A stretch of 64,000 nucleotides of DNA from Agrobacterium vitis (lineage in GTDB: Bacteria > Pseudomonadota > Alphaproteobacteria > Rhizobiales > Rhizobiaceae): the NCBI RefSeq assembly GCF_013337045.2, contig NZ_CP118259.1:558001-622000 (forward strand), read 5' to 3'. Of this stretch, positions 35,783 to 46,898 are shown in pieces (positions within the stretch are counted from its first letter, which is position 1; the number at the start of each line of letters is the position of its first letter). The translations under genes and the position numbers were made by a program. The notes beneath the pieces were generated by a model. That model was not told the DNA's origin, did not search any database, and saw only the letters and a program-made list of their open reading frames with translations.

Positions 35783-37249
35783 TCAATACGGCGCTTCACA
35801 TTTCCCCATACCCACATAAACCGTCTTCAGCTCCGAATAATGCTCCAGCGCCGCCAGCGAATTTTCGCGGCCAAAGCCTGACTGTTTGGAGCCACCAAAC
35901 GGCATTTCCACCGGGCAGAGGTTATAAGTGTTGATCCACAGCGTTCCGGCTTCCAGCTGATCCACCACGCGGTGGGCGCGGGTGATATCAGCGGTGAACA
36001 CGCCGCCTGCGAGACCAAATTCCGAGGCATTGGCGCGAGCAATCACGTCAGTCTCGTCATCAAAATCCAGCACGCACATGACAGGGCCAAAAATCTCTTC
36101 GCGGGCGATGGTCATGCTATCTGTCACTTCGGCAAACACCGTGGGCTGAATAAACGCACCAGCTCCGGACGCACTGTTGGGAATTCCACCACCGGTTATC
36201 AGCGTTGCCCCCTCGGCCTTGCCCTTGTCGATATAGGACAGCACCTTTTCCCGCTGCGCCATCGACACCAAAGGCCCCATCTGGGTGGCCTCATCTTGCG
36301 GATCACCAATCACAATGGCCTCAGCTCGGGCTTTCAAACGCTCAAGGAAGACCTGCTTGATGGCCGTGTGCACAAACACCCGCGTACCGTTGGAGCAGAC
36401 CTGTCCCGTGGAGTAAAAATTCGCCAGCATCGCCCCGGAAATGGCGCTGTCCACATCCGCATCATCAAACACGATCAGAGGCGATTTGCCGCCAAGTTCC
36501 ATGGTCACATGCTTCAAGTGGCCAGCCGCAGCAGCCGCAACCTTGCGCCCCGTTGGCACTGAGCCAGTCAAAGACACCTTGGCCACATCGGGATGATTGA
36601 CCAGCAATGGCCCTGTCTCCCGATCGCCCTGAATGACGTTAAACACGCCCTTTGGCGCACCCGCCTCGATCAAAATCTCGGCAATTTTCAACGCCCCCAG
36701 CGGTGTCATTTCCGATGGCTTGAACACCATGGCATTGCCAGCGGCCAGAGCCGGGGCCGATTTCCAGCAGGCGATCTGCTGCGGATAATTCCACGCGCCA
36801 ATGCCCACACAGACGCCAAGGGGAACCCGTTTGGTATAGGCAAAATCATTGCCCAGCGGAATGTGGCTGCCGTTGAGTCCTACCGCTGCGATACCGCCAA
36901 AAAACTCAAAACTATCCGCGCCCGATGTCGGGTCTGCCACGATGGTTTCCTGTATAGGCTTGCCCGTGTCCAGCGTTTCCAGCTCCGACAGTTCGCGGTT
37001 GCGCTCGCGCATAATCTCGGCGGCTTTTTTCAGTACCCGGCCACGGGCAGTAGGGCTAAGGGCTGCCCACTCCTTCTGCGCCCGCTTGGCCGATGCAATG
37101 GCCCGCTCCACAATCGCAGGCGTGGCCGCATGGAGGCGCGCAATCACCTCACCCGTGGCGGGGTAGATGCTGTCAATCACGGTGCCGCTTGCGTCTTCAA
37201 CGTATTCGCCATCAATGAAGTGAGAGGCTTTGGGTTGGGCTTTCATCAT
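35783..37249 (-). CDS. betB: Betaine aldehyde dehydrogenase
   Basis: 488 residues. NAD(P)-dependent aldehyde dehydrogenase completing choline to glycine betaine oxidation in the cytoplasm. Catalytic Glu in TMELGGKSP, catalytic Cys in [11 protein letters not shown], and the N-terminal [14 protein letters not shown]; the C-terminal [21 protein letters not shown] is BetB-like. Two ATGs in tandem at the start overlap the end of the GST gene upstream (four-base overlap), so it is co-translated with it. Confidence 0.95.
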   Translation of the reverse strand: MMKAQPKASHFIDGEYVEDASGTVIDSIYPATGEVIARLHAATPAIVERAIASAKRAQKEWAALSPTARGRVLKKAAEIMRERNRELSELETLDTGKPIQETIVADPTSGADSFEFFGGIAAVGLNGSHIPLGNDFAYTKRVPLGVCVGIGAWNYPQQIACWKSAPALAAGNAMVFKPSEMTPLGALKIAEILIEAGAPKGVFNVIQGDRETGPLLVNHPDVAKVSLTGSVPTGRKVAAAAAGHLKHVTMELGGKSPLIVFDDADVDSAISGAMLANFYSTGQVCSNGTRVFVHTAIKQVFLERLKARAEAIVIGDPQDEATQMGPLVSMAQREKVLSYIDKGKAEGATLITGGGIPNSASGAGAFIQPTVFAEVTDSMTIAREEIFGPVMCVLDFDDETDVIARANASEFGLAGGVFTADITRAHRVVDQLEAGTLWINTYNLCPVEMPFGGSKQSGFGRENSLAALEHYSELKTVYVGMGKCEAPY

Positions 37250-37887
37250 AAAACTCGCAATTCTTCGTAAGACACCATCACATGCTCGCGAAATGCGGGG
37301 CGCGTGGTCAGGTTTTGATAATAGCGGTGAAGGGCGGGGCGCTCTGGGCGGGTGATGTCGATATCGAAATAGCGAAACAGCACATGGCCGAATTGAATAT
37401 CGGCCAAGGTTAGCGCATCACCCGCCAGATAGGCGTGCTTTGCCAGTCGTTGTTCTGCAATATCCAGCTTTGCGCCCAGCACACCCATGGCTTTTGTAAT
37501 GGCGGCGGGATCGCGATCTTTTGGCGCAGTGCGCACCACGCGCCAGAATATGGGAGAGGTAAACTCTTGCGCAATATTCACTTTCGACCATTCAGCCCAC
37601 ATGTCCACACGGGTGCGACCCGCCAGATCATCGGGCCAGAACGGAGACGATGCATAACGGCTGGCGAGATAGCGAAGGATCGCTCCCGTCTCAAACAAAA
37701 AGTCACCATTACCGTCTTGCAAAACCGGCACGGTGCCATTCGGGTTCATCGCCAAAAACTCTGGCGTGTCATTGCCACCATAGCGATGGCCAATGTCATG
37801 GCGCACATAGTCGAGACCAAGTTCACCAACGCACCACATCAGCGCCTGCACATTCGAGGATGTTTTACGGCCCCAGATCGTTAGCAT
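37246..37887 (-). CDS. Glutathione S-transferase in bet operon
   Basis: 213 residues. N-terminal thioredoxin-like domain ([14 protein letters not shown] with the active Ser; NPNGTVPVL with the cis-Pro; [10 protein letters not shown] binding glutathione) and an all-helical C-terminal domain ([14 protein letters not shown]). GGAGAG before ATG 37887 overlaps the end of betC, and the stop overlaps betB, so it is locked in the operon. It is not part of the standard betICBA set. It may detoxify the reactive aldehyde or an S-containing side product; that role is inference. Confidence 0.92.
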   Translation of the reverse strand: MLTIWGRKTSSNVQALMWCVGELGLDYVRHDIGHRYGGNDTPEFLAMNPNGTVPVLQDGNGDFLFETGAILRYLASRYASSPFWPDDLAGRTRVDMWAEWSKVNIAQEFTSPIFWRVVRTAPKDRDPAAITKAMGVLGAKLDIAEQRLAKHAYLAGDALTLADIQFGHVLFRYFDIDITRPERPALHRYYQNLTTRPAFREHVMVSYEELRVL

Positions 37888-37889
37888 CG

Positions 37890-39407
37890 TCACTCTCCCC
37901 TCGGATAGCGTTTGCTTTCTTCCAATACGTTCAAGTCCATATGGTTGCGCATGTAGCGCTCGGATGCCTTTTGCAGCGGTTGGTGGTCCCATGGGTAGTA
38001 GGAGCCGTTGCGAAGCGCCTCATAGACCACCCAGCGCCGGGCCTGGCTTTCGCGCACCGCCGCATCAAAGCGGGCCATGTCCCAGCGGGCCTCGCGCTTG
38101 GCGGTGAAATCGGCCAGAACATCGGCATAAGCCGGATCAGCTGCCAGATTGGTCAGTTCTTGCGGATCATTTTCAAGATCAAACAATTGGTCGGGATCGA
38201 GCGTACAATGCACATATTTCCATTGGCCCTCGCGGATGCACACCATGGGCGCATAGGAGCCTTCGGCGGCATATTCCATCAGCACAGGCGCGGTGCGGGC
38301 CTCGCCACCGATCATGCCTTTCAGGCTGATGCCATCGGTCCAGGGCATGATCTCATCCATCGAAATTCCGGCCAGATCACACAGCGTTGGCGTCACATCC
38401 AGATTGGAGGTTGGAGCCAGATGCAGACCGGAGGCAATGCCGGGGCCTGCCACCATCAAAGGCACACGGGCCGAGCCTTCATAAAAATTCATCTTGAACC
38501 ACAGACCCCGCTCGCCCAGCATATCGCCGTGGTCTGAGCAGAACAGGATGGTGGTGTTGTCCAGCATCCTTGTGCGGGTCAGCGTGTCGATCAACTCGCC
38601 AACCTTGTCATCAATATAGGAGATATTGGCGAAATAGGCGCGGCGCGAGCGGCGGATGTCTTCTTCGGTCACATTGAAATTGTCATAATCGCAGGCATGG
38701 ATCAGCCGTTTGGAATGCGGGTCTTGATCCGCTAGAGCACCGACGTCTGGCAGAAGATGGGTGCAATCCTCATAGAGATCCCAGTATTGTTTGCGGGCCA
38801 CATACGGGTCATGCGGATGGGTGAAGGAGACGGTGAGGCACCACGGGCGACGCTCCGCATCATCATTCTCACGACTTAACTGATAGAGCTTCTGGTTGGC
38901 CAGAAATGCCACCTCATCATCATATTCCATCTGGTTGGTAATCTCGGCCACGCCAGCGCCCGTCACCGAGCCGAGATTGTGATACCACCAGTCAATCCGC
39001 TCGCCGGGTTTGCGGTAATCCGGCGTCCAGCCGAAATCGGCGGGGTAAATGTCGGTGGTCAGCCGTTCTTCAAAGCCGTGCAATTGATCCGGCCCCACAA
39101 AATGCATCTTGCCCGAAAGCGCTGTGTAATAGCCTGCGCGGCGTAAATGATGGGCGTAAGTGGGAATGGACGACACATATTCCGCCGCATTGTCATAAAC
39201 CTGCGTGCGGCTGGGCAATTGTCCGGCCATGAAGGAAGCGCGGGCAGGGGCGCAGAGCGGCGAGGATGTGTAATTGTTTTGAAACCGGGCAGAGCGGGCC
39301 GCCAGCGCTTTCAAATGCGGTGCATGCAGCCAATCTGCCGGGCCATCGGGAAACAGCGTGCCGTTGAGCTGATCGACCATGATGATGAGAATATTGGGCT
39401 TGCTCAT
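37890..39407 (-). CDS. betC: Choline-sulfatase
   Basis: 505 residues. It hydrolyses choline-O-sulfate to choline and sulfate. The sulfatase site LCAPARASF gives the CxAxR signal for formylglycine conversion of Cys. Metal ligands are seen in NILIIMVDQLNG at the N-terminus and FCSDHGDMLGERGLW later. The C-terminal REARWDMARFDAAVRESQARR fits the BetC subgroup. Overlaps betI by four bases. A sulfatase-maturing enzyme is not in the window. Confidence 0.95.
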   Translation of the reverse strand: MSKPNILIIMVDQLNGTLFPDGPADWLHAPHLKALAARSARFQNNYTSSPLCAPARASFMAGQLPSRTQVYDNAAEYVSSIPTYAHHLRRAGYYTALSGKMHFVGPDQLHGFEERLTTDIYPADFGWTPDYRKPGERIDWWYHNLGSVTGAGVAEITNQMEYDDEVAFLANQKLYQLSRENDDAERRPWCLTVSFTHPHDPYVARKQYWDLYEDCTHLLPDVGALADQDPHSKRLIHACDYDNFNVTEEDIRRSRRAYFANISYIDDKVGELIDTLTRTRMLDNTTILFCSDHGDMLGERGLWFKMNFYEGSARVPLMVAGPGIASGLHLAPTSNLDVTPTLCDLAGISMDEIMPWTDGISLKGMIGGEARTAPVLMEYAAEGSYAPMVCIREGQWKYVHCTLDPDQLFDLENDPQELTNLAADPAYADVLADFTAKREARWDMARFDAAVRESQARRWVVYEALRNGSYYPWDHQPLQKASERYMRNHMDLNVLEESKRYPRGE

Positions 39408-40006
39408 AGGCTGCGGGTCTCCCGATCAATGGCGTGCAACTGGCTGTTCACATAATCCTCCACCAGCGTGACAGAGGCATCAATGGACAGTGGCGCTGCC
39501 CGCAGGCTTTGGCGAATATATAGGCCGTCAATCATCGCCGCTGTGCCTTCGGCAATGCGCTCGGCGTCGGACCGGCTGGCCAGGTGTAGCAGGGCATCGA
39601 CCAGATTGGAGCGCAACCGCCGTGCATAGATCACCAGCAGGCGGCGGGTTGCTTCCGAGCGTTGCGCCTCGGAATAGAAGGCAAGCCAGGCCGCCACGGT
39701 ATCGGGTGCAAACTGGTCGGCCTGGAAGCTGATCCGGATCACGGCGCTAATCCGCTGGCGCGGGGTGCTTGCCGTGGCAAGCGCGCTTGCGGCATCGGCT
39801 TGCAATTGTCTCAATAGTGAGCGGATTGTTTCGATCAACAATTGCTGCTTGGAGCCGAAATAATGATGGGCCAAAGCGGGAGAGACCCCGGCGGTGCGGG
39901 CAATTTCAGACATGGTGACCGTCAGCGAGCCATGCGTGCCGATGGCTTTCAAGGCCGCATCGACAAGGGCTTTTCGTCTGAGCGGCTCCATTCCCAGTTT
40001 CGGCAT
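39404..40006 (-). CDS. betI: TetR-family repressor of the bet operon
   Basis: 200 residues. The HTH (TMSEIARTAGVSPALAHHYF at about 31-50) and the N-terminal MPKLGMEPLRRKALVDAALK are BetI-specific. It represses the operon unless choline is present. First gene of the operon; the palindrome at 40040-40059, 34 bases upstream, is its likely operator. Confidence 0.95.
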   Translation of the reverse strand: MPKLGMEPLRRKALVDAALKAIGTHGSLTVTMSEIARTAGVSPALAHHYFGSKQQLLIETIRSLLRQLQADAASALATASTPRQRISAVIRISFQADQFAPDTVAAWLAFYSEAQRSEATRRLLVIYARRLRSNLVDALLHLASRSDAERIAEGTAAMIDGLYIRQSLRAAPLSIDASVTLVEDYVNSQLHAIDRETRSL

Positions 40007-40039
40007 GGCCTATCCTTTCTGATGATCATCAATCTATTC

Positions 40040-40059
40040 TTGATTGACTGATCAATCAA
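40040..40059. promoter_or_regulatory. BetI operator palindrome
   Basis: TTGATTGA CTGA TCAATCAA: perfect eight-base arms around four bases, just upstream of betI. The ATTGATTG/CAATCAAT wording resembles the BetI box of enterics. Confidence 0.8.
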
Positions 40060-40239
40060 TAAAAATCAGCCAGCGGGATGCCGGTCCGAGGTCCAGATGA
40101 TTGCCGAGCGTGGGCTGACACCCGGCTTACTCAGCCAGCTGGGGCTGTCACAAAACTTTCATCCCCGGTAAAGATTTCCTTCAGGCTTTGCCGTCACCGT
40201 GCCGTAAACTTAAACAATTTGGGCGCAGGGATATTTTCA

Positions 40240-42051
40240 ATGGTAGCGATTGCGACGGAACGCGGAGTATTGCGCCGCTATGCCAGCGATCAATTGCTGA
40301 CGCTGGCGAAAGTCGTAATGGAAAATGCCATGCAGCCGATTGTCGAGGTTCAGACCGGGGCGGTCTTCGGCTATGAAACGCTGATGCGCGGTCAGGAACG
40401 GATCGGTTTCGAGACCCCGCTCGATATTCTCGATCAGGCCCATGAAACGGGTCAATTGCTGGCCCTGGAGCAGATGGTGGCGAGCAGGGCGCTGGCCAAA
40501 TTTGCCAGCCTGCCCGATCATGCCGCCTATACGCTGTTTCTCAATCTCGATGTCCGGTTGATTGCGCAAGGAGAGGCGATCATCGACGGGCTTTTGGCGC
40601 ATTTGCGCGCCGCCGGGATTGCGCCGTCGTCTGTGTGTTTTGAATTATCGGAGCGGTTCAACAATACCGAAGTGCCGGAGTTTGCCGGTCTGATGGTGCG
40701 GCTACGCAGCGCTGGCTTCAAGATTGCCATTGACGATTTCGGCGTTGGCCATGCCGAGATGAAGCTGCTCTGTGATTTCCCGATCGACTATTTGAAGATT
40801 GACCGGCATTTCATCTCAGGGCTGGACAGTCATTCGCGCAAACGCCATCTGGTGAAAAACATCGTCCAGACCGCCCATGTGCTTGGTGTGCGGGTGATTG
40901 CTGAGGGGATCGAGACGGAAGGCGAGTTCATCGCCTGTCGCGAGCTTGGTGTGGATCTCGTCCAGGGCTGGTACATTGCGAGGCCTACCACCCATCTGGC
41001 CGAGCTGAAATCCCACTATCGGCATTTGAAGGATATCGGCCAGTCACGGCGCTCCAGCCAGTCGCTGGACGAAATCCTGATCCGCAAGCAGATCGAGCGC
41101 CTGCCGACGGTCTATGAAAATGACAGTGTGGATAGCGTGTTCGACCTGTTTCGCCGCAATCCGCGCCAGTCGTTCTTTCCGGTGCTGAACGCCAATGGCG
41201 AACCACGCGGCATTATTCACGAAGTGCACTTGAAGGAATATATCTATCAGCCCTTCGGGCGCGACCTTCTGAAGAACAAGGTCTATGAGCGGACCATCTC
41301 GCAATTCGTCGATCACGCGCCTGTTGTCGGGCTCGATGCCGATGCCGACCGGCTGATGGCGATCTTCTCCAATACCGAGGGCAGCGATTGCGTGCTGCTG
41401 ACCGAAAACCTGCGCTATGCGGGCGTGGTCTCGGCGGCTTCGCTGGTGCGCATCATCAATGAAAAGCAGTTGAAGACCGCCCAGGAACAGAACCCGCTGA
41501 CCGGCCTGCCGGGCAATCGCGCCATTCGCGATTTCATGCAGGACAGCGGTCGAGACAGCGATGACCTTCGCCATTTCTGCTACTGTGATTTTGATAGTTT
41601 CAAGCCCTTCAACGATCACTACGGCTTTCACCTGGGCGACCACGCGATTTCGCTGTTTGCCGCGCTGATGCGTCGTTATTTCTTCGCCGATGGCGTGTTT
41701 CTCGGCCATGTCGGCGGCGATGATTTCTTCATTGGCCTCATCGGCTGGACCGGCGAGGAGGTGCTGGAAATCCTCAACCGGCTGCTCTCGGATTTCCACG
41801 GCGATGTCGCCGCTCTCTATTCGCCGGAAGACCGCGCTGAAGGCCGAATTCGTGGCACCGACCGTCACGGTATCGACCGCGATTTTCCACTGATGCGCTG
41901 CTCCATCGGTGTTCTGGAATTGCCGCAGGGGCTGGTTGTCGATGATGTCAGCCGCCTGTCGTCGGAAATCGCCAGCGTCAAGAAAAGTGCCAAGGATAGC
42001 GATAGCGGCCTTTTTGTCTCCGGCATCCGTTCGCCGCAGCCGATCGGGTGA
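40240..42051 (+). CDS. EAL-CBS-GGDEF cyclic-di-GMP protein
   Basis: 603 residues. Start 40240 follows AGGGA. Order is EAL (about 25-265), a CBS pair (about 285-415), then GGDEF (about 425-590), the reverse of the common GGDEF-EAL order. EAL residues are largely kept: Glu in YETLMR, FELSERF, DDFGVGHAE, YLKIDR, AEGIETEG and QGWYIARP, so phosphodiesterase activity is likely. The GGDEF site reads GGDDF (HVGGDDFF), with Asp for Glu, so cyclase activity is uncertain and the domain may instead bind GTP. The CBS pair may sense an adenine nucleotide. No membrane segments: cytoplasmic. Confidence 0.9.
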   Translation: MVAIATERGVLRRYASDQLLTLAKVVMENAMQPIVEVQTGAVFGYETLMRGQERIGFETPLDILDQAHETGQLLALEQMVASRALAKFASLPDHAAYTLFLNLDVRLIAQGEAIIDGLLAHLRAAGIAPSSVCFELSERFNNTEVPEFAGLMVRLRSAGFKIAIDDFGVGHAEMKLLCDFPIDYLKIDRHFISGLDSHSRKRHLVKNIVQTAHVLGVRVIAEGIETEGEFIACRELGVDLVQGWYIARPTTHLAELKSHYRHLKDIGQSRRSSQSLDEILIRKQIERLPTVYENDSVDSVFDLFRRNPRQSFFPVLNANGEPRGIIHEVHLKEYIYQPFGRDLLKNKVYERTISQFVDHAPVVGLDADADRLMAIFSNTEGSDCVLLTENLRYAGVVSAASLVRIINEKQLKTAQEQNPLTGLPGNRAIRDFMQDSGRDSDDLRHFCYCDFDSFKPFNDHYGFHLGDHAISLFAALMRRYFFADGVFLGHVGGDDFFIGLIGWTGEEVLEILNRLLSDFHGDVAALYSPEDRAEGRIRGTDRHGIDRDFPLMRCSIGVLELPQGLVVDDVSRLSSEIASVKKSAKDSDSGLFVSGIRSPQPIG

Positions 42052-42064
42052 GGTGGCTTTTGGC

Positions 42065-43195
42065 TCAATCGGTCTGATAAACGATGACGGCCTTTGAAAA
42101 ATCCTTGTTGCGCAGATCCGTGCGGCGGATCATGACATAATAACCGCCGTTGAAATCGACGCCATCGCTGGCATAGCCGGTGATCGTCAGCAGGGGGATC
42201 CAGTTCTCAATAGGCCCCGCAAGTCCGCTTATGGTGCGGATGTAATCGTCATTGCGTGGCAGATCGAATTTCACGTCTTCGGCACCGAGATCGATGCCCG
42301 GGTCGGATTGAACGAAGTTCGGCCAACCGTAGAGTTGGCAACCATCGCCGGGGCCACTGGTCAGCGCATCCAGCCAGGCCCGATGCGGCGGCTCCTGCGG
42401 ATAGGGATAGCGGGTCAGCATCGGATAGGACCCATCGCCCGGCAGCGTAAAGGAAAATGTCGGATCGATCCGCGCAGACGGCAATCGCATCGCCTGCTCG
42501 TCGGTGTCTCCCTCATGCCGCTCGCCCCAAAGGGCCATGCCAAGATCAGGGACGGGACGCCGTTTCAACTCGGTCTGCGCGGCGGGAAGATAGAGAAGGG
42601 AAAAGGCCTTTTCCTCCTGCTGTTCGCCAAACCAGGGCAGCAGCACCAGGTCGAAAAACACCAGAAGCCGTCCGTCGGTGGGAATGTCGGGATCTACAGG
42701 GCCGGCTGCGGCGGCAGCGGCAAGATCGAGTTGCAGGACGAAGGCAAGCGGAGCATCCCGATTGGCAAGCGGTTCTTTGGCGGCAATCATCTGTTGGTAG
42801 TAGGGGCTGGGGTTCTCGGCATTCAGCTTGCGCAGGACTTCGACGTCCCGCTTGCCGCTTGAGGAGGGCTTGCGCATCGGCCAGTCTGTTTCCTCAGGCA
42901 TGTCCGGCGCGCCGCCGATCTTGCTTGCACCGAGCGGAATGTCCTTATCCTCCAGCGCTGTCGAGCTGAGAATGGTTGTTGGCCGGGCCTGTTTCAGCAG
43001 GCTGCTTCGATCCCAGGACCCGACGCCGAAGGCCTTCAACGACTGGTCGAGTTCGTCTTTGGACTTGAAATAAGGGCCAGCCTTGCGCTGCTGCGCGAAG
43101 GTTCCTGTGGCGTTACCGAAAGCCAAGAAGCCCGCTGCCCCGGCAAGAAGGCTGCGGCGGTAAAAGAGACGCGGGGCAAGTGGCTTGGTGTGCAT
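42065..43195 (-). CDS. DUF1963 (YwqG-like) protein with Tat signal
   Basis: 376 residues. The N-terminus [19 protein letters not shown] has an RR pair followed by a hydrophobic stretch, a Tat-type signal, so the protein is probably periplasmic and exported folded. The body shows the YwqG family pattern ([28 protein letters not shown], then LLVFFD and [26 protein letters not shown]). Function of the family is unknown. The export signal is unusual, since many YwqG relatives are cytoplasmic. Confidence 0.82.
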   Translation of the reverse strand: MHTKPLAPRLFYRRSLLAGAAGFLAFGNATGTFAQQRKAGPYFKSKDELDQSLKAFGVGSWDRSSLLKQARPTTILSSTALEDKDIPLGASKIGGAPDMPEETDWPMRKPSSSGKRDVEVLRKLNAENPSPYYQQMIAAKEPLANRDAPLAFVLQLDLAAAAAAGPVDPDIPTDGRLLVFFDLVLLPWFGEQQEEKAFSLLYLPAAQTELKRRPVPDLGMALWGERHEGDTDEQAMRLPSARIDPTFSFTLPGDGSYPMLTRYPYPQEPPHRAWLDALTSGPGDGCQLYGWPNFVQSDPGIDLGAEDVKFDLPRNDDYIRTISGLAGPIENWIPLLTITGYASDGVDFNGGYYVMIRRTDLRNKDFSKAVIVYQTD

Positions 43196-43339
43196 TCAAA
43201 TGGTCCTGAACTCTCGGGATTCCGGGTCATTCGTTCGGTATTAGAAGGACTTATGTCGCCCCGCGTCGATCCGTCTTCTTTTCTTTTCACCTGTGCGTCT
43301 CTAGATAAGGTCGAGGTACATTTAGTCCAGAGGCAAAAA

Positions 43340-44338
43340 ATGACGCTTCCCACGCGCATGCGCTATGTCGATACCCCATCCTTCGGCGGGCCTGAGGTCA
43401 TGACAATTGCCCATGGTCCGCTGCCAGCCCCAGCAGCCGGTGAAATCCTTGTCAAGGTTGAGGCAGCAGGCGTCAATCGACCGGATGTGGCGCAGCGCCA
43501 GGGCAGCTATCCGCCGCCGAAGGGTGCAAGCCCTGTTCTCGGCCTGGAAGTAGCCGGCACGGTGGTGGCGCTGGGCGAAGGGGTGAGCGACTTTGTCCTT
43601 GGCGACAAGATCTGCGGATTGGCCAATGGCGGCGGTTATGCCGAGTTCTGCGTCCTGCCGGAAGGCCAGAGCCTGCCATGGCCTAGGGGATTCGATGCGG
43701 TGAAAGCAGCGGCGGTGCCGGAAACCTTCTTCACCGTCTGGGCCAACCTGTTCCAGATGGCGGGGCTGACCGAAGGCGAAACCGTGCTGATCCACGGTGG
43801 CTCGTCAGGCATCGGCACCACGGCCATCCAGCTTGCCCGCGCTTTCGGCGCCGATGTGCTGACCACGGTTGGTTCGGCTGAAAAGGCCGAGGCCTGCCTG
43901 AAGCTCGGCGCTCGCCGCGCCATCAATTACCGGAGTGAGGATTTCGCCGAGGTGGTGAAGTCTGAGACGGACGGCAAAGGTGTCGATATCATCCTCGATA
44001 TGATCGGCGCATCCTATTTCGAAAAGAATATCGCGTCGCTGGCCAAGGACGGCTGCCTGTCAATCATTGCTTTTCTGGGCGGTGCCGTGGCTGAAAAGGT
44101 CAATCTCGGCCCGATCATGGTCAAGCGCCTGACGGTGACGGGATCAACGATGCGCCCGCGCACGGCGGAAGAAAAACGCGCTATCCGCGACGACCTGCTG
44201 GCCAGCGCCTGGCCACTTCTGGAACAAGGCACCGTCGCCCCAGTCATTCATACCGTTCTGCCGTTCGACAAGGTGGCGGATGCGCATCGGCTGATGGAAG
44301 ACAGCACGCATATCGGCAAGATTGTGCTGACCCTTTGA
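43340..44338 (+). CDS. NAD(P)H:quinone oxidoreductase (zeta-crystallin type)
   Basis: 332 residues. Medium-chain reductase fold without the catalytic zinc Cys set. NADPH motif [15 protein letters not shown] in the Rossmann part; N-terminal [19 protein letters not shown] is typical of QOR/PIG3-like quinone reductases. ATG 43340 follows AGAGGC; an ATG four codons later is possible. Monocistronic, cytoplasmic. Confidence 0.92.
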   Translation: MTLPTRMRYVDTPSFGGPEVMTIAHGPLPAPAAGEILVKVEAAGVNRPDVAQRQGSYPPPKGASPVLGLEVAGTVVALGEGVSDFVLGDKICGLANGGGYAEFCVLPEGQSLPWPRGFDAVKAAAVPETFFTVWANLFQMAGLTEGETVLIHGGSSGIGTTAIQLARAFGADVLTTVGSAEKAEACLKLGARRAINYRSEDFAEVVKSETDGKGVDIILDMIGASYFEKNIASLAKDGCLSIIAFLGGAVAEKVNLGPIMVKRLTVTGSTMRPRTAEEKRAIRDDLLASAWPLLEQGTVAPVIHTVLPFDKVADAHRLMEDSTHIGKIVLTL

Positions 44339-44595
44339 AGCTTATTGCCAGTGACGCCCGGAACCGATGATTTCCATCTTGTTTAACTGTACTTTTTGAA
44401 TAGGGGCTCATTAAAATACGTTTGTCACAAAAAATTCACAATAAGCTTCATGCAATTGTTTTTTAAGCGCTTATTAAAGCTATTCGTACACAGTGGTTTA
44501 GCTTTGCTAATGCGGTTTTCCAGTCCAGCAAATGATTTGCCCAGTCCGCCTTGAAGAAAGCATGACAACTCTTTTATTTGTCAGGGTCAATCTTC

Positions 44596-46605
44596 ATGGC
44601 ATTTGGCGTAACACGTATCAGTAGCAAACTCTCTGTCATGTCCGGCGCGGGCATTGTCCTTGTCATTATCATTTCGGTTGCTGGATGGCTTTTGTCGCAA
44701 GCGGTCGATAGGGCGGTGACCCAGGGTCAGGTCCAGGCCGGGATCGCCCGCAATATCATTGATATGAAAGCGTCCCTGCGCGGCATGGACATCGGCGTGA
44801 ACGAGTTGCGTCTAGCAACGACCCAGCAGCAGCGACAGGCCGCGGTCGAGTATTTTCAGCAACGACGTAGCTCCGCTGAGAAATATCTAAACCTCGCCAG
44901 GGCTGACATGCAATTGCCCGCCAATCAGGAGCGTGCTCGCCGTATTGGTGAACTGCTGGCCAATTACACCGGGGCTGCGAACCAGTTGGCATCTGCCATC
45001 GCCAACTCTTCGGCGGATATCTCCGCCAGCCTGCCGCCACTGCACAAAATGAGCGAGCAACTGGCCGCGCTTGTCGACGAGACTGTGATTGCCGTCAAGC
45101 AGAAGGTCGATGAGGCGAACAACGACCGCCTTCATTTGCAAAATACCACCTCAGTGATCACTCTATGCCTCTCGGTTTTGCTGGTGATGCTGATGATTGG
45201 CTCGGCCCTGTTCGGACGCCGGGCGATTGCAACGCCCATCCAGCGTATCACCGATTGCATGGCAGACCTGGCCAAAGGCGATCTGTCCAAAACCATTCCC
45301 TATGCCGAAAACAAGGATGAGATCGGCGACATGGCCCGCGCCGTGCTGGTGTTCAAGCAGAATGCGGAAAAGGTCCGTGATCTCAATGCGCAGGAAGTCG
45401 CCCTTCAGGCTCAGAATGCGGACTTACAGAGCAATATTTCCCACGTCGTGTCATCGGCTGTTGCGGGCGATTTTTCCGTACGCATTCAGAAGCGCTATGA
45501 AAACGAGGATTTGAACCGCTTTGCTGCCAGCGTCAACCAGTTGGTGACATCTGTCGATCTGGGCGTGGCTGAAACCAATCGCGTGGTCGCGGCTCTGGCC
45601 GACGGCGATCTGACAGAAGCCATGCGCGGTGAGTTCAAAGGGGTGTTCCTCAATTTGCAGAAAAACATGAACGCGACCATGGAGAGCCTGCGGGTGGTGA
45701 TGACGGAAGTCCGCGCCGCCATCGACATGATCAATAGCGGAGCGGGCGAGTTGCGCCATGCCTCTTCCGATCTGTCCAAACGTTCAGAGCAGCAGGCGGC
45801 CTCTCTGGAGGAAACCGCAGCAGCACTCGAGGAGATCACCTCCGCCGTCACGAGTTCCACGGACCGTTCGGCTGAGGCCGCCGAGATGGTTGCCCAGGCG
45901 CGTCAAAGTACCGAACAGTCCCGCGAGGTGGTGAGAAATACGGTTGCCGCCATGGAGCGCATCGAGCAGGCATCCAACGAGATCGGCACCATCATCAATG
46001 TCATCGACGAAATCGCTTTCCAGACCAACCTTCTGGCGCTGAATGCCGGTGTGGAAGCGGCCCGTGCCGGCGAGGCTGGCAAGGGCTTTGCCGTGGTCGC
46101 CCAGGAAGTGCGCGAACTGGCGCAACGCTCTGCAGGTGCCGCCAAGGACATCAAGACGCTCATCACCCGTTCCCGCAACGAGGTGGCCGGCGGCGTTGCC
46201 CTGGTGACGGAGACGGGCGACGTTCTGGGCACTATCGGTAGCCATGTCGTGAAGATCAACGAACATGTCCATTCCATCGCGCAGGCCGCCAGGGAGCAAT
46301 CGACCGGTCTGGGCGAGGTCAATACAGCCATCAACCAGATGGACCAGACGACACAGCAGAATGCGGCCATGGTCGAGGAGTCGACCGCCGCGACCAGCAA
46401 GCTGGCCGACGAGGCGAACAATCTCTCCACGCTGGTGGCGCGTTTCAAGGTACACGCCGGTAAGCAGGTCTCGCCCCGCCCGACTTCGTCCCATTCGGCC
46501 TCGTCACGGACGGCAATGGCCTCGGACCGTGCGGTGCGGCGGCCTGCGTCTGCCAGCCGTGGCAATGCCGCCCTGGCGACAGAAAACGATTGGGAGGAGT
46601 TCTGA
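44596..46605 (+). CDS. Methyl-accepting chemotaxis protein
   Basis: 669 residues. TM1 (about 14-35), a helical periplasmic domain with Gln/Arg-rich coiled segments, TM2 (about 186-208), HAMP, a second HAMP-like segment, and a signalling domain with [23 protein letters not shown] 44596 has AGGG about ten bases upstream; an upstream TTG is less likely. The C-terminus ends NDWEEF, matching the tail of the other receptor in this window. The signalling domains of the two are close in sequence, while the sensor domains differ. Confidence 0.95.
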   Translation: MAFGVTRISSKLSVMSGAGIVLVIIISVAGWLLSQAVDRAVTQGQVQAGIARNIIDMKASLRGMDIGVNELRLATTQQQRQAAVEYFQQRRSSAEKYLNLARADMQLPANQERARRIGELLANYTGAANQLASAIANSSADISASLPPLHKMSEQLAALVDETVIAVKQKVDEANNDRLHLQNTTSVITLCLSVLLVMLMIGSALFGRRAIATPIQRITDCMADLAKGDLSKTIPYAENKDEIGDMARAVLVFKQNAEKVRDLNAQEVALQAQNADLQSNISHVVSSAVAGDFSVRIQKRYENEDLNRFAASVNQLVTSVDLGVAETNRVVAALADGDLTEAMRGEFKGVFLNLQKNMNATMESLRVVMTEVRAAIDMINSGAGELRHASSDLSKRSEQQAASLEETAAALEEITSAVTSSTDRSAEAAEMVAQARQSTEQSREVVRNTVAAMERIEQASNEIGTIINVIDEIAFQTNLLALNAGVEAARAGEAGKGFAVVAQEVRELAQRSAGAAKDIKTLITRSRNEVAGGVALVTETGDVLGTIGSHVVKINEHVHSIAQAAREQSTGLGEVNTAINQMDQTTQQNAAMVEESTAATSKLADEANNLSTLVARFKVHAGKQVSPRPTSSHSASSRTAMASDRAVRRPASASRGNAALATENDWEEF

Positions 46606-46671
46606 GACGCGTCGTGACGCTGGCTCAGCCTGTCGGAACTTTGTCTCTTTTCGACCTTTTGCAAGGCGCGC

Positions 46672-46700
46672 TTGAAATTCCGCAAAATCGGGCCTATCTT
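46672..46700 (+). promoter_or_regulatory. Sigma-70-like promoter of a 24-codon gene
   Basis: TTGAAA (46672-46677), 17-base spacer, TATCTT (46695-46700). Predicted start near 46707, about 30 bases before the small ORF. Confidence 0.6.
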
Positions 46701-46737
46701 CATTGCAACGTCAACAGAAAGAAAGGAAGGTGATCCA

Positions 46738-46812
46738 ATGTCTAATGAGATTTCGGTCTGCGTAGAGGGCTTTGGAATGGTGATGGTCGGAAAGGGGCAG
46801 CCCTCGATCTGA
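46738..46812 (+). CDS. 24-residue peptide with its own transcription unit
   Basis: ATG 46738 has a strong site (GGAAGGTG, about seven bases upstream). The peptide begins MSNEISVCVEGFGMVMVGKG and ends QPSI before TGA: mixed hydrophobic, one Cys, five Gly. A promoter is 38 bases upstream and a terminator 87 bases downstream, so it looks like a dedicated unit of about 215 bases. An eight-base hairpin CGGCGGCA/TGCCGCCG lies shortly after the stop. It has no run of one amino acid, so a classic attenuator leader is unlikely. Function unknown; it precedes the GT41 triplet. Confidence 0.6.
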   Translation: MSNEISVCVEGFGMVMVGKGQPSI

Positions 46813-46898
46813 TCCCATCTTCCTTCGGCGGCAGCTGTGCCGCCGGGTCTTAAGTCAGGCCAAACTCATGCAAAATTCATGGCCGCAAGGTCAGGAGG

